Positions 34,052 to 45,680 of a stretch of 64,000 bases of DNA are shown in pieces. The notes under the pieces were generated by a model. The model had not been told where the DNA came from, ran no database searches, and was given only the letters and a program-made list of their open reading frames with translations. Made by a program: the position numbers and the translations under genes. The stretch spans positions 47,345,296 through 47,409,295 of the forward strand of contig OY720346.1 of the NCBI GenBank assembly GCA_963082975.1, given 5' to 3'. Position 1 is the first letter of the stretch; each line of letters starts with the position of its first letter. This stretch comes from Labia minor (taxonomy: Eukaryota > Arthropoda > Insecta > Dermaptera > Spongiphoridae).

Positions 34052-34949
34052 TAAATAATATGATTATATAATTGGAATTTCCATTTTTAAAAGGATTATT
34101 ATAATTAAATTTTAGATACAATTATCATATGTATTCAAGAATAAAAGAAAAATCATATAAAATAAATCAAATAAATCATAAAATCAGAATAATATTGTTA
34201 GAAATTGGTTCTAAAGATCCCATATAGTTGCTGTGTTGCTAATCCAACAATTTTGTGTTAATTGTTACTTTAAATAAAAAATTAGGTTGAAATTTATTAT
34301 GATTTTTTTATATTATAATTTATAGCTTATGCATTTCTCTGAACGTCTTTTTCCAATTCTATTCAATCAGTATAATACGTTTTATTTTTCCAGATTCCTA
34401 GTAATGGATACATTCAGGAATAGCTAGAATTATATAAAATTCAATATAGTTTGAAAAAATATTGCTTTATTAGATTATTTTAACGATTGAAATAAGTTGA
34501 AATTAGATTAACTCTTATAGATAAGAAATTTATAATTTGGTTAACAAGTAAACAGCAATAACAGGTGTTCAGCAAAATATATAAAATGCTTATAATTTTG
34601 AATATAAATTTGTTTAAGTTATAAACATTTTATTTAATTTCTCTTAATTTTTTTGTAGCTAACATACAACGATCATGAATCTATCAGCATAAATTTAATA
34701 TATTATTATTGACATATTGAATAAAAGTAAGCGTAATAAATTTCAGCACGTGGCGCTATTAAATAGAAACAACATCAAAATTTAATTATATGCCTCAACA
34801 GCTCCAATGACATTAAACATCTCCTTGTCATTTACAAACAAACCTATACACACACATATACAGACATGTAAATATATATATATATATATTTAAGTTAAAT
34901 TATAAATAGATTTGAATGTTTTTAAAGGGTTGCGTATGTGAGTATTATA
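34052..34949. other. AT-rich DNA, nothing recognised
   Basis: TA microsatellite at 34874-34890. No coding or repeat signal supported. Confidence 0.5.
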
Positions 34950-34951
34950 TA

Positions 34952-35409
34952 CGAGGTGTGTTCAAAGTATTCTCGGTAACGGGGTAATTTAGCAGTGACG
35001 AAGGGATTTAAATTATTTCAGTTGGTAACGACACTCCCTGAGAACATAACCTCAAAATTTCATTTATTTATCATTAGTACTAATCTTATTGTCGTTGGTG
35101 TAAGAAGACCAGAATGACTGATGCGACAATGTTGAGAAAAATGTTTTGAAGAAATAAAGCATACACCTTACAGCCCAGACCTTGCCCCCAGTGATTACTT
35201 CTTGTTCCCAAACCTAAAAAAAAGATCTTCGTGGAAAACGTTTTTCTGGCGATGAAAAGCTGAAGATGGCAATTAACGCACATTTTGAGGACAGTTTCCC
35301 GAGCAAACAAGTGTATTGAGGTTATGGGGGACTACATTGAAAAATAAATTTTAGTTAGAAGTTTCTACATTTTCCTATACCTATACCGAGAAACTTTGAA
35401 CACCCCTCG
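34952..35409 (+). mobile_element. mariner element, internally deleted
   Basis: Inverted ends cgaggtgtgttcaaagtatt (34952) and aaactttgaacacccctcg (35409) are flanked by TA on both sides. Inside, 35167-35220 encodes YSPDLAPSDYFLFPNLKK, the block with the third catalytic Asp of mariner transposases. It is followed, after changes of frame, by an AINAHFED-like stretch. The N-terminal two thirds are deleted, leaving about 458 bp. Non-autonomous and decayed. Confidence 0.8.
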
Positions 35410-36332
35410 TATATGAAAGAGAGAGAGAGAATAGGAACTGAATTTTATTTATTTTTTATTTTAAAATTTAAAATAAAAAATATTTTATTTTTAAAAAAAT
35501 AAAAATAAAGAAGATTAGAATTAAAAATCATGACATTTTTAGCAACTATTTTAAAAATCCCTTTTTTCCATTATGAATTTAATAGACATTAATGGCTTAT
35601 TAATCTAGAATAAATTTTTGATGTATATAGAGTAATTACATCCCCACCTCTCAACTTTTTGCACAACTATTAAATTTCTCAAAATTTCAAAAATTAAATT
35701 TATTATGTTTTGAAAAAGGGAGAAAAAATAAATATCAATTAACAAGTGGCAGTTAGATATAGTAATAATAATAATAATAAAAATAATAATAAAAGAAAGA
35801 AAAATAGGCATCTTCAAAAAAAGATGACGAAAAATTGCTTTAAAAAATGTTTTGGTAGTTAAAACTTACGCATGGTTAGAATTAATTGAAATGTTTTTCT
35901 TTGTTGCTGTCATTTGGGACTACTTTTTATTCTTTTAAATGGATATTGCTTTGAGAGTATATGATAATAATAATAATAATTCCATAGATCAAAACTTTTA
36001 AATTAGAAAAAATTATAGACATTTATAGACGTATATCAATTTTTGGAAACAATTATGATCTCCTTTGGGATTAAAATAAATAAATAAAAAAACAGAGAGG
36101 TTAGCAAAATAGTTGGCAGTGAAAATAACTATTATAGTTTGTGTGTGTAAAGCAACAATAGACAAACTAGTGAGCCGTATAATTATAACGATAATCTATT
36201 TTTCAATATTTTTTTATTTCTTTATTTCAAATATGATAAATACAATTAAATATTAAAAAGTGTTAATTAAATGAAAAATGTTTGAATTATTAAAATTTGT
36301 TTTTCTAAGCAAACAATTTTATACTAGAAAGC
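35410..36332. other. AT-rich DNA, nothing recognised
   Basis: ATA microsatellites at 35763-35790 and 35963-35979. The 70-codon hydrophobic minus frame at 35605-35817 shows no motif. Confidence 0.5.
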
Positions 36333-37184
36333 AAGTATTTATCTATCTATCAATCTCTGTTTCTCTCCGGAACTCGAAAGTTTTTGGCCGCAGCAACCAC
36401 ACTTCTCCAAGTATCCCTATCCTGAGCCACAGTGGCGCAACCAGGATTTGATCCTGGGGGGGGTTTTGACTAGCCGCTCCACCTTCCTATGCCCCCCCCC
36501 CGGTCTGTCTCAAAGACAAATTTTCATTAAGATTTTTTTTTTATATTATATATTTAAAAAAGTTTTGTAAATGAAACACTGATTTTACAAAATCTGGCAA
36601 AAAAATTTAATTTTGTATTTTATTTACTCGTATTCACAGTTTTAGAAAGACAATATTTTTTTCCAGCTATAAGTAAATCATTTTAGCTTTCATGGAATGA
36701 GGATAGCTTATACGATGGTCGGAAAATTTTGAAAATTTTTTCTCCGAGATTTTTCGAGATTTCCACTTTTCAGACGGTTCTGAATCCAAAACTGCAAAAA
36801 AAATTTTTTGAACCGGCCGGCCGTTCGTTACCGAGATTACCGACAATTATAGACCAAATGGGATATTGTCTTGAAATTTGATATTTAGATGTTTTTTTTT
36901 TGCGAATGATGGGCGGGGATTGGATTGTTTTTGGACAAGATCGGACCATAAGTAAGGTTAGTTTAATCCCTAATTTTTTTAAAGTATCAAAGCACATTTT
37001 ATTGATTTTCTCAATAATTACCGATTTTTATGAGAATTATACTATCGTATTAAATTTATAGGAAATCGAATTTACTAAAAGTTTCATTATATTCATTTTT
37101 ACCTAAACATAATAATAAAGGAGTTATTTATAAAAAACTACTTTAATATTTCGAAATCTTTTCGTCCGTCCGTAGTGGCAGGAT

Positions 37185-38385
37185 ATTTTGAAAGAAATCA
37201 TGTAAAAATCCCTAAGAAAAAATCCCTAAGTAAAATATCTCTAAAAAAATAAATCCCTAAATAAAAAATTTCCCTAATTTTTTTTACTTATTTAATAATG
37301 AATAGCCGAAGAGACTTGAATGAGGTAGTTATACATCATGCTTGGTGTCATCACATCTGTTCCATCTGGTTTTTTAGCCTCCCATTTTTCATGGTTTGCC
37401 TTCATTATGGTCAGAAGCTCATCATGCGAGTCGCGGAATCGTTTCCTTGGTGGATCAGGCTTCTTACCACGAACATCACGACAGATTTTCAAAGAGATAA
37501 GGTTATGCTCAATATGGATTTGCTTAATCAGGTCCCATACAGATGTCTTGTAACCTCCTAAGCGTGAACGAAGAGCATTGTTGTAACCTTCCAATGAATT
37601 GTTTGTTCGAGGCAAACTCATCAAAGTGGCATCGTAGATGTTCCAATGTTCCAATGTCGAATTCGGGGTCATAAAAGCCAGCCAAAAATTGTTCACCTAG
37701 CCAAGTGCGCTCGAAGTAAGAAAAAAGATCACGAATTTTTACCCTGTTGGTCGTCCGGCTAATGCTTGGTAGACTACAATGACTTTTGATGGCGGTACCA
37801 AAACCAAAGCTGCAAGAGTTCGTAAATGTGTGGAGTTGTCAGGATTATCTATATCATTATAGAGCTTCAAAACTTCTGGCATTGATTTGATGTTTCTATA
37901 AATGCATTGAGCAAAATGAAAAATACAACCTCTGATGATAGTAAATTTCACAAATTGCGTTATATATTCCCTGGTGAAATATACGGTGCAAATGGTGTAT
38001 TTTGTATTTGGAATCACTAAGCTATTAAAACGTATGCTAATAAACGGAATTTGAGTAAATTCCCTTTATTTTACATACGAATTTGACACCCCTAATGTGT
38101 GGGCCCTATGTATGTATTTTTTGACCTATGTTTCCCTACTTTCGGTCTAGGCCTGTTTACCTCCTTGGGACGTCGTGTCTCAGGCAACTGGGTGTCATGC
38201 TCACCTTGTAATTAAATTTTCTTAATCATAATTAAAATTAATACAAAAATGAAAAATTTTGATTTTAGTGATTTTTTCTTTTTGGGATTTTTTCAGTCTC
38301 AATTTTTATTTAGGGATTTTCGGTCTTAGGGATTTTTGACTGGATTTTTTCCTTTAGGGATTTTTACCCGTTTCCATTTTGTAAA
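37185..38385. repeat. Inverted arrays of a ttagggattttt motif around the MULE gene
   Basis: 37200-37280 holds four or five tandem-like copies of aaaatccctaa on the plus strand, and 38285-38372 holds about four copies of the opposite orientation, ttagggattttt. The outermost copies share gtaaaaatccctaa on both sides. They bracket the transposase frames, as subterminal transposase-binding repeats or long terminal inverted repeats of a MULE would. Confidence 0.5.
37292..38017 (-). pseudogene. MULE-family transposase fragment
   Basis: Two frames in the same phase: 37739-38017 (92 codons, with GCIFHFAQCIYRNI and LRTLAALVLVPPS) and 37292-37696 (134 codons, with PRTNNSLEGYNNALRSRLGG and SVWDLIKQIHIEHNL). 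GC.FHF.Q and TNN.LEG(W/Y)(H/N)..L are hallmark blocks of the C-terminal half of Mutator-like transposases in animals. Between the frames (37697-37738) an out-of-phase stretch still reads LFSYFERTWLGE, a familiar MULE motif, so two small compensating shifts plus a stop interrupt the gene. The N-terminal zinc finger and the first catalytic Asp are missing. Dead copy. Confidence 0.75.
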
Positions 38386-38559
38386 AAATAGTCTTCGCTT
38401 CATAATTTTTATGAAATTAGCAATTAATGTATTATTAATAAAAAATATTTAGAATTTGAGTAATATTTTTATTTATTTTATATTTAAATAATAGTCAAAT
38501 TGGAAAATTTCACAATCATCTAGTAATTTTATATTAAGTCTTTTGTTTTTCATGATTTA

Positions 38560-39086
38560 GGAGAAATAATAAAATATTTTTTTTATTTCTTATATTAAAT
38601 TCTGTACGAAAAAATAAGCAATTTTTATTTTTGTTAAAATTTTTTTAAAATAAAATAAACTTACTTACTATACACTAAGTTTTACTTTAAGAATTTTTTT
38701 TTTCAAATAAAAAAAAGGATTATATTTTTTCTTTTCTATTTGTAATATAGTACATAATATACAGCAATTTTAATATTTTTTTCTCTCCTGGGGGAGGGGG
38801 GAGGTTATAACCCCCAAAACCCCCCCTGGTTGCGCCACTGGGAGAAATAATAAAATAATTTTTTATTTCTTATATTTGATTCTGTACGAAAAAATAAGCA
38901 ATTTTTATTTTTGTTAAAATTTTTTTAAAATAAAATAAACTTACTTATTATGCACTAAGTTATACTGTAAGAATTTTTTTTTTCTTTTCTATTTGTAATA
39001 TATTACATAATATACAGCAATTTATATTTTTTTCTCTCCTGGGGGGGGGTTTTAACCCCCAAAACCCCCCCCTGGTTGCGCCACTG
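38560..39086. repeat. Terminal tandem duplication of the transposon's right end
   Basis: Unit 1 (38560-38840) and unit 2 (38841-39086) both start ggagaaataat, share attctgtacgaaaaaataag and acttacttat/ctat, and both finish with the gggg...ccccc run and cctggttgcgccactg. The element thus has two right termini in tandem. Confidence 0.75.
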
Positions 39087-39590
39087 CTGAGCCACAACCC
39101 TCCAATCCCTACCCTCTCCCATCTCTTTCACGTCCCTTCATACATTATCCACCCACCGCGTCCTTGGTCTTCCAAGCGGACTTTTTCCACTCGGTCTCCC
39201 CACCAATATATTTTTCGCCATTCTTTCACCTCCTATACTAGCCACGTGCCCTGTCCATCTCAGCCTTCTCGATTTTATAATCCTAACTGTGTCTAGAGAT
39301 GGATAGAGGTCGTGTGTAAAATTCCTCATTATGCAGTCTCCGCCATTCCCCGGTGACGTCATCTATTTTTGACCCATAAATGCTGCGAAGAATCCTATTT
39401 TCAAATACTCTAAATCTTTATGTGTTAATACTATATTCCTCTCTGTTACTAAATATTTTGTCTTATTACTATTCATTTCCAACCCCACCTCTTTTCTTCC
39501 TTCGATTAATTTTTTCTATGCTATCTTTAATTTCAATTGCCGAATCTCCTATTATATTTAAGTCGTCTGCGTAACCTAATACTTGAAGAA

Positions 39591-41161
39591 ACTAAATATG
39601 ATTACAAAATAAAAAATAAAAAAATACATTTTTTTATATAATTTACGTTCAGGACCTCGAAAATGATATAATAATAATAATAAATATAATATTTATATAA
39701 TAATTCATTCATTTTGGTTAAAAAATCAGATTAATAAGATTAATCATGGCAATGTTATGATATTTATTATCATAAAATAAATGGTTAATTATACAATAAC
39801 TTTTTTTTTTTTAATTTTTTTTTTTTTTGTGTAGTATTTATTATAAGACCTTCTACCTAAATAAAACATAAATAATATTTTCTAATCTATTTACAAAATA
39901 TTATAATTTATATGATGAACTTATAGTGTACAAAGGAAAATGAATATTTACAGAAAAAAAAAATTAATTTTGGTTATAATTTCGTCAACACCCTTTTATG
40001 TAAATATTTCTGAAATTAGGTTGACCATCAAATAAGCAAACAAAAACTCTACACTAATTGAACATCCATCTTTCGTTTGCCTTTCATTTTCTTTAATAAT
40101 ACAAATATTTTCTATTTTATGAATATTTTTTTAATCATCATTTTAGATGAGCAAAAAAAATCCTGTGAATTTGTTTGGTTTTTATTATCTATTATATTAT
40201 ATAAAAATTATTTAAAACTATCTTTTATAAATATGTATCCTTTGAGTTCTTAACAGATGTCCTCTCTTTGATATGATCAATTTTGTGAATGATAAATTAG
40301 AATTTATATTTATAATATACCTATTTGATTTTGATGCCCGATGGTGAAAAGTGATTCACCCCCTCAAATAAGCATCAGAAAAAAAAATCAAGTTTATAAT
40401 TTTTATTTTTATTTATTTTACAACAGATAAAACATGATTCGTATTACAAACAACAAAATGAAATAAATATTTTTTTCTATTTTATTTATTTTAATAGATT
40501 TCAGAATTAGTTGACTAAACGACTATTCCTGATATCTAAATTTATTTCCAGTATTAAAATAAAATTTTTCATGCTTTTATTGACACAAATTAGCTATTAC
40601 TGCATTTTTTAGAATTAAAATAGAAATTCAGATCCAAGAAAAAACGTTTTATTAATAAAATTTGTATTTTCACAATGTTACATTTCATACTTATGAGATG
40701 TCTAGAGTTCCCTGATCTGATTAAAGCTAAATTTAATGTTATTTATAAAAAAAAATCCTGTATTTTTATAAATCAAAACGAATTATTAATAAAATTAAAA
40801 ATTAAGTTAATAATTAATAATTATAATCTTTATAAATATAATATGAAATTTGCATCAGTAAAATGAAATTAATTTAATATCCTTTGTTATTTGTGTTAAT
40901 TAATTACTTTAATAAAAATGAGTTTTCCAGAAAATGATATCTCGTTTTTTATTAAACTTGGATAAAATTTATACCCTTTACTTTTAAATAAAAAAGAAGG
41001 AAAATTCAAATAAAATAATAATTTTTAAAAAAATTATAATAATTTAAAATAAAAATATGATCAATATATTTTGTTAAATTAATTAAAATGAGAATTCATA
41101 GAATAAATTATTTAATTGAAATATTTGTATATTAGAAATTAAAATACAAATTTAAATATAA
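39591..41161. other. AT-rich DNA, nothing recognised
   Basis: Homopolymer T runs around 39801-39828. The 63-codon frame at 40675-40866 has no motif. Near 40341 ggtgaa/ttcacc forms a small hairpin of unknown meaning. Confidence 0.5.
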
Positions 41162-41773
41162 GTACCGGGACCCCGAGCCTCGGCTCGGTACTTAAGTTAA
41201 AAAAAATGATTCATTATTATTGGGTTTGGCTGGTAATATTAATACCTGGGACACCGAGCTCTTGCTCGACCCTTTAAAAAATATTGATATACAATTCTTT
41301 AATTATTTATTACAATTATTAAATGTTGCATCATTGCATCAATCTGATTAAAATGAATGGAACTGGGGTCCTCAATAATACAAACAAACAATTTTAGCTA
41401 GATTATAAGATTAATCCAAGTAATATCGTCTATTTCTATTCGACACTATTTTCAGTTATGAAATGAACAGCTAGTAGAGAGTAAAAAAAATTGAATTGAA
41501 GTCCGCCGTTTTTTAAAATAATTAAATTATTTTTAATAAACTAAAATATTATAAACATTTTTATATAGTGAGATTTTTTTTCTGAATTTAATACCAAAAG
41601 TTGATTTTCAAAATTTTCTATTCTTTATGCATATGATTGATTACATGTATTAAAATTTAAACAAATTCAAATATTATAATTTTTAAATTTATAGAGAAGA
41701 CTCCTTATGGTAGCGGCCCAGTCGATGATGTTATATGGATCAGAAATTTGGGCTTTACAACTATATTTTAACT
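41162..41773 (+). repeat. D-family repeat, copy D1, with LINE fragment
   Basis: Begins with hairpin taccgggaccccgagcc / ggctcggtac (41163-41191), then core 15-mer ggtaatattaatacc (41232-41246) and a second hairpin (41247-41275). After about 400 bp of AT-rich body it ends with gtagcggcccagtcgatgat (41710-41729), which translates to VAAQSMMLYGSEIWALQ. That is the thumb/connection region of a LINE reverse transcriptase. The same order recurs at 58372-59262, so hairpins and LINE fragment moved or were duplicated together. Confidence 0.65.
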
Positions 41774-41859
41774 ACTACCCTTTAACTAATTTATACAATT
41801 TATTTTTAAATACTTTAAAAATTTTACTATTATTTATTGATTTTAATTTATAATTTAAT

Positions 41860-41942
41860 TAATTAAATTTAATTTAAATATAATATATGATAATTAATAC
41901 AATTCAAATTGCGAGATAGTCGAGTGGAGACACTTCAGCTTA
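41860..41942 (-). mobile_element. B-family 5' fragment (B4)
   Basis: In minus orientation ctgaagtgtctccactcg, actatctcgc (41916-41933) and the AT-rich start of the B body. It is only the first ~80 bp of a B element. Confidence 0.6.
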
Positions 41943-42400
41943 AGTATTTAAAAATAATTATAACAAATAAAATAGATAATTTTTAGGAAAGATGAGAGAA
42001 TTTTTATCACAAATACATTCCAAATAGTATCTAGTATTATTTAATAATTATTTTACTTATTTGGGTATAAAAAATAATAATTAAAATCAGAACATTTTGT
42101 ACAGGATATTAACAAGATAATAATGAAATATTAACGTTGAAGGAGGTACAGGGGGGCGAGGCCCCATTTCTAGTTTTGAAGATCGTAGCTAGTAAATAAC
42201 AAGTAAAATTGCCTGGTAGTTTTACAAAATTAATTTAATGTTTTTTTTTTGTATTTTAAAAAAAAGATAATTCGATAAGTAAAAAAAAATATTTTTTCTA
42301 ATTGGAGATTATTAATATTTAATTGTAATAGAAATATATTTTTTCAGTAAGTAAGTGATTTTCTCTACCATATTATTTGTTCTTTGTATGTAAAATGCAG

Positions 42401-42478
42401 TGAATACACAGAAAGTATAGAAGCAAAACGCAACGAAATCTTCCAAATGACATGTCAGCCTGCTACATCTCAACCAAG
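42401..42478 (+). CDS. Candidate exon 1 of a small secreted-protein gene
   Basis: Flanked by an acceptor (taaaatgcag, ending 42400) and a strong donor (aaccaag|gtaaga, GT at 42479). The reading frame that suits the next exon starts at ATG 42452 and gives MSACYISTK, ending in phase 0 at 42478. The same frame has TGA right at the exon start, so 42401-42451 would be 5' untranslated. Because there is an acceptor, at least one further upstream noncoding exon is expected. It pairs with 43489-43716 across an intron of about 1010 bp. No homologue is recognised. Confidence 0.4.
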
Positions 42479-43488
42479 GTAAGATCTTCAACCATTTTTT
42501 TTTTGTAATTTAATTTCTAAACTAAGTGGTGGAGCTTTATTTTATAAGGGCTCCCCCAGTCCCCTCTGTAGAGCCATCTTGACCTTAGAAGTGTGCAGAT
42601 GTGGGCGGTTACAAATATTTCAATAAAAATTAAATTTTATCAAATGTATTTTTATTTTAAACAATTATGCTGATTTTTTAAAGAAATTTACAAATGATTG
42701 CAATATTTTTCAGAGTGGCGCCATCAGTACTACAAATAATATTAAGTTTAATAAAAATTATATTTTTCCTCATGTTGGGATAACAAATTAAATATTTCTA
42801 TGGAATTAAAGACATAATCTAAAATTGTAAATAAGAATGACATTATACATTTTATATTTGGATTAAATGGCGGCGCATCGCTTGTTTCATAATTGAACAT
42901 TAGTTTTTTTCGTCTTCGAATGGATTTTTCTTTAAATTCCGTAGAGATCGTTTACAATTAAAATAAATATTTTATGATCTTATCAAAATATTTTTTAAAT
43001 TGTCATTTGATCAGTAGTTTTGATGATAAGTGATTAAATTATCATGTGCTTTTATATTTAATTTACTTGGATTTTGGAGAATTTAACTAACGACGTTTAT
43101 CCGTAATAGCAAATTAGGTATTATTAAATTTAGAGTAACAACGATCAGCTGCCGATAAAAATAGAATCGTTATATTGTAGTATCTTACTTATTGCAATTT
43201 ACAAAAGGTCAACTACAAGTCTACAATTATTTTTATTGTAAAAATTTGAAGTGAAATTGTAAATAAAAGAATATAAAAATGGAGACTTTAACCCAACTTC
43301 ATCATTCCATTTTTCAGTCTTAAAATAATAATTAATAATTTTAGAAAACTTATTTAATAATTTTTTTAATAAATAATATACCAAACATCTAGGTACCATG
43401 TATTATTTACTAAGTTACATTTTTAATAATTGATAAATAATGTAAAAAATAATATTAAAATTCACAAATTTTCATGTTTTTTTTGTAG

Positions 43489-43716
43489 ATTTTCTCTCAA
43501 ATAATCATCATCTTGTTCCTCATCACGTATGGACATTTGCTCGGTTGTGGTCCATCCAAAAAGGTAAAAGCCCTCATTGAAAGGAAATGTTCACCAAACC
43601 GAGGAGAGGACTAGTTCCGGTCACTGAAGGGTAATCTAAATCAGATTTCATCAGGGGTCAATGATGATGCTGATTGCCTTAAAGACCTGCGCTTTGACTT
43701 GGAACCACTTTTGTAA
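43489..43716 (+). CDS. Candidate exon 2: signal-peptide core and short mature peptide
   Basis: The acceptor tttttttgtag ends at 43488. Continuing the frame of the previous exon gives IFSQIIIILFLITYGHLLGCGPSKK..., so the joined product has a basic n-region (MSACYISTK), a ~15-residue hydrophobic core and a plausible cleavage site before CGPSKK. The chain continues KALIERKCSPNRGED and meets TAG at 43612-43614 (50 residues). The same frame then stays open for 33 more codons (FRSLKGNLNQISSGV..., DADCLKDLRF) to TAA at 43714-43716. aataaa hexamers follow at 43718 and 43733. An alternative donor AAG|GTAAAAG lies at 43564. The family is not recognised. CGP after a signal peptide recalls hedgehog ligands, but nothing beyond fits. 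Confidence 0.4.
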
Positions 43717-45668
43717 AAAATAAAAAGGGTGCAATAAAAAATAAAAAAAAATCAAACAAAGATTCATCCTTTTGAGCGATCGTTCATTGAGATTTTCGTT
43801 TGCAGGTTTGATTTCTTTCTATATCCTCAACATTTCCTCTCTACACTCCCTCCCCCTGCACACTTCAACCCCTCAATAACTATTTCACCAGTTATTTTAT
43901 CAGTTATTAATATCTTTTTGTTCACTTTATTTTCCATTATCCACACTCTCCCTTTGCTTTTCTTTTTATCCTTCTATTTTAACACATTTTAGCACTTATA
44001 AAATAAACATATATGTATCAACTCATTTAAATTTTTTAAAAAAGTTAATTTTGAACATATATAAAATATTTTTTTTTTTTATTAACCCTTTAGAATATAT
44101 TTTTTACAGGTTTTTTTTTTTATTTATATTTGTATAAAAGAATATATTTTTATAATAAAAATATAATTTTTTTTATTTTAAATAATCTAATAAGTAAGAA
44201 AAATAATAATTTAATTGAATATTACAACATTCAATGGATTTTCAAACATAAAAACCCTCCTACTAGGTTCATTAAAATAATAGGTATCTATTATATATAT
44301 GTACCAAGGGCTGACACAAATGGGGCTACGAGAGGCTTTTCATTAAATTAACTGCGGCTCCCATCTAAGATTTAAATCTTTTTATACGTTTTTTTCTCAA
44401 ATTTGAAACGTATATTGAAAGTCGATTACACTGCAATAAGCAAAAAGAAATAGTTTGAATTTTTCCAAAATACGAATTTTTAAAATTTCTGAATTTCAAT
44501 GAGTGATGTTAAGTTATATTTCTATTTATATTTACAATTTTTTTATAATTTAAATTTTCTATACAATGTGCTTGTGTTGTTCTGTGTTTCCGAAAAGAAC
44601 TCATTACCGCATAGTAGAGTAGCCGATGGCTTAATAAGGCACTTGCATAATCAATGTCATCTAGAAAAGGCCTAGAAACTTCGCGAAGAATCTAATATTT
44701 GTTCGAGAATAACAGTTTTAAATATTAGTTAAGTGCAATGTTTCATATCTGGCAAGCAACAATAAAATATTAAAAAAAATATAAAAAAACTAAAAACTTG
44801 AAAATAAATTAATAAAAAAAAAATTTTGCAATGTACCCCACGCTTTTTTGTTGGGCATATGTAAAGGATAATATTCAAGGTTTAATTAATATTTTATTTT
44901 TTTATTTTTAGGGCATTTTTGATTAAAAAGCGTGTATATTAAAAAGAGTTTTTTTATTAATTTATTTTTATTAAGTATTACACTATTTTTCACTGTATAT
45001 TATTAAATTAAATATATGTATGTAACTAATATGTTGTTATTTTGATTTTATGTAATATTAATTTTGTTTATATTCCCATATCTTCTTTACTTTACTTTTT
45101 TGACTAAATAAAATTGGATTATTTATTAAAACTTTGATTGTGTTCTCCAATAGGATATTATAATGGATTCATTGATAGATATTTAATTAAATTTAATAAA
45201 GATAGGTATGGATGGACCATCTCTATGAGAATGGAATATAAATTAAGGATATCATACTTTAAATATTTCAAGAAAATTAATGATTGGAATGCATTTGCAA
45301 AGGAATAATGAAATGTTTGAACTTAAATAGAATTGAGAACCCTTTTATTTTGTTCGAATTGTTTAGTAATAGAACTTGAATCTTCTTCAATGAAATTCAG
45401 AAGGACACTTGAGTGACACAACTGGGATTGGAACTGCTGCAGAACTACTTAACGACGGTAATTGTTATGAAAATTATTCAAGAGAAATGAGAATGAAAGC
45501 AACGTTATCTTAAAGGAGAAAAAATAATCATCTTACAAAATACATTATACATCATAAATCATCATTCACCATATAATACATCTTAAAATCTTATTTCTAA
45601 TTAATAAATTATTGTATATTAATTGTGGGAATTATATGGGATATTAATTATGTAGTAGTTCATTCTTG
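43717..45668. other. AT-rich DNA, nothing firm
   Basis: Follows the polyadenylation-type hexamers of the candidate gene. 43830-43900 is C/T-rich and has an acceptor-like tttcgtttgcag (to 43806). 44300-44350 and 44590-44700 are more mixed but unassigned. The 73-codon frame at 44130-44351 is AT-driven. Confidence 0.45.
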
Positions 45669-45680
45669 TAGTCGTTAAGA

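Larger units (their letters stand above)
36430..39086. mobile_element. CAGTGGCG-type DNA transposon with 8-bp target duplication
   Basis: The ends are cagtggcgcaaccagg (36430-36445) and cctggttgcgccactg (39071-39086), a perfect 16-bp inverted repeat. Identical target duplications ctgagcca flank them at 36422-36429 and 39087-39094. G/C homopolymer runs lie just inside both ends. An 8-bp duplication with CAG termini fits hAT and would also be allowed for P or MULE elements. The only transposase inside is MULE-like (37292-38017), so either this is a MULE with unusual ends or a MULE has landed in a hAT/P-type element. The right end is present twice (38825-38840 and 39071-39086). Confidence 0.8.
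36333..39590 (-). mobile_element. 5'-truncated LINE split by a nested transposon
   Basis: On the minus strand the coding sequence begins with a YADDL reverse transcriptase box (about 39575) and runs through the 74-codon frame 39138-39362, which carries KSRRLRWTGHVAS, GRPSGKSPLGRPRTRW. After the break at 39087/36429 it resumes with AQDRDTWRSVVAAAKNFRVP and stops at TGA 36350-36352. A (TAGA)n-type tail to about 36333 follows. The two halves read on from each other across the insertion. Frame changes near 39350 and 39480 show decay. It is the same family as 21985-22400. Confidence 0.75.

Noticed and set aside
43543-43563. Hedgehog-like mature N-terminus (CGP after a signal peptide)
   Set aside because: The following residues (SKKVKALIERKC) do not match the conserved hedgehog signalling domain, so the three residues are taken as coincidence.
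44590-44700. Possible tRNA gene (gtagagtagccgatggctta)
   Set aside because: No B box and no cloverleaf could be drawn.
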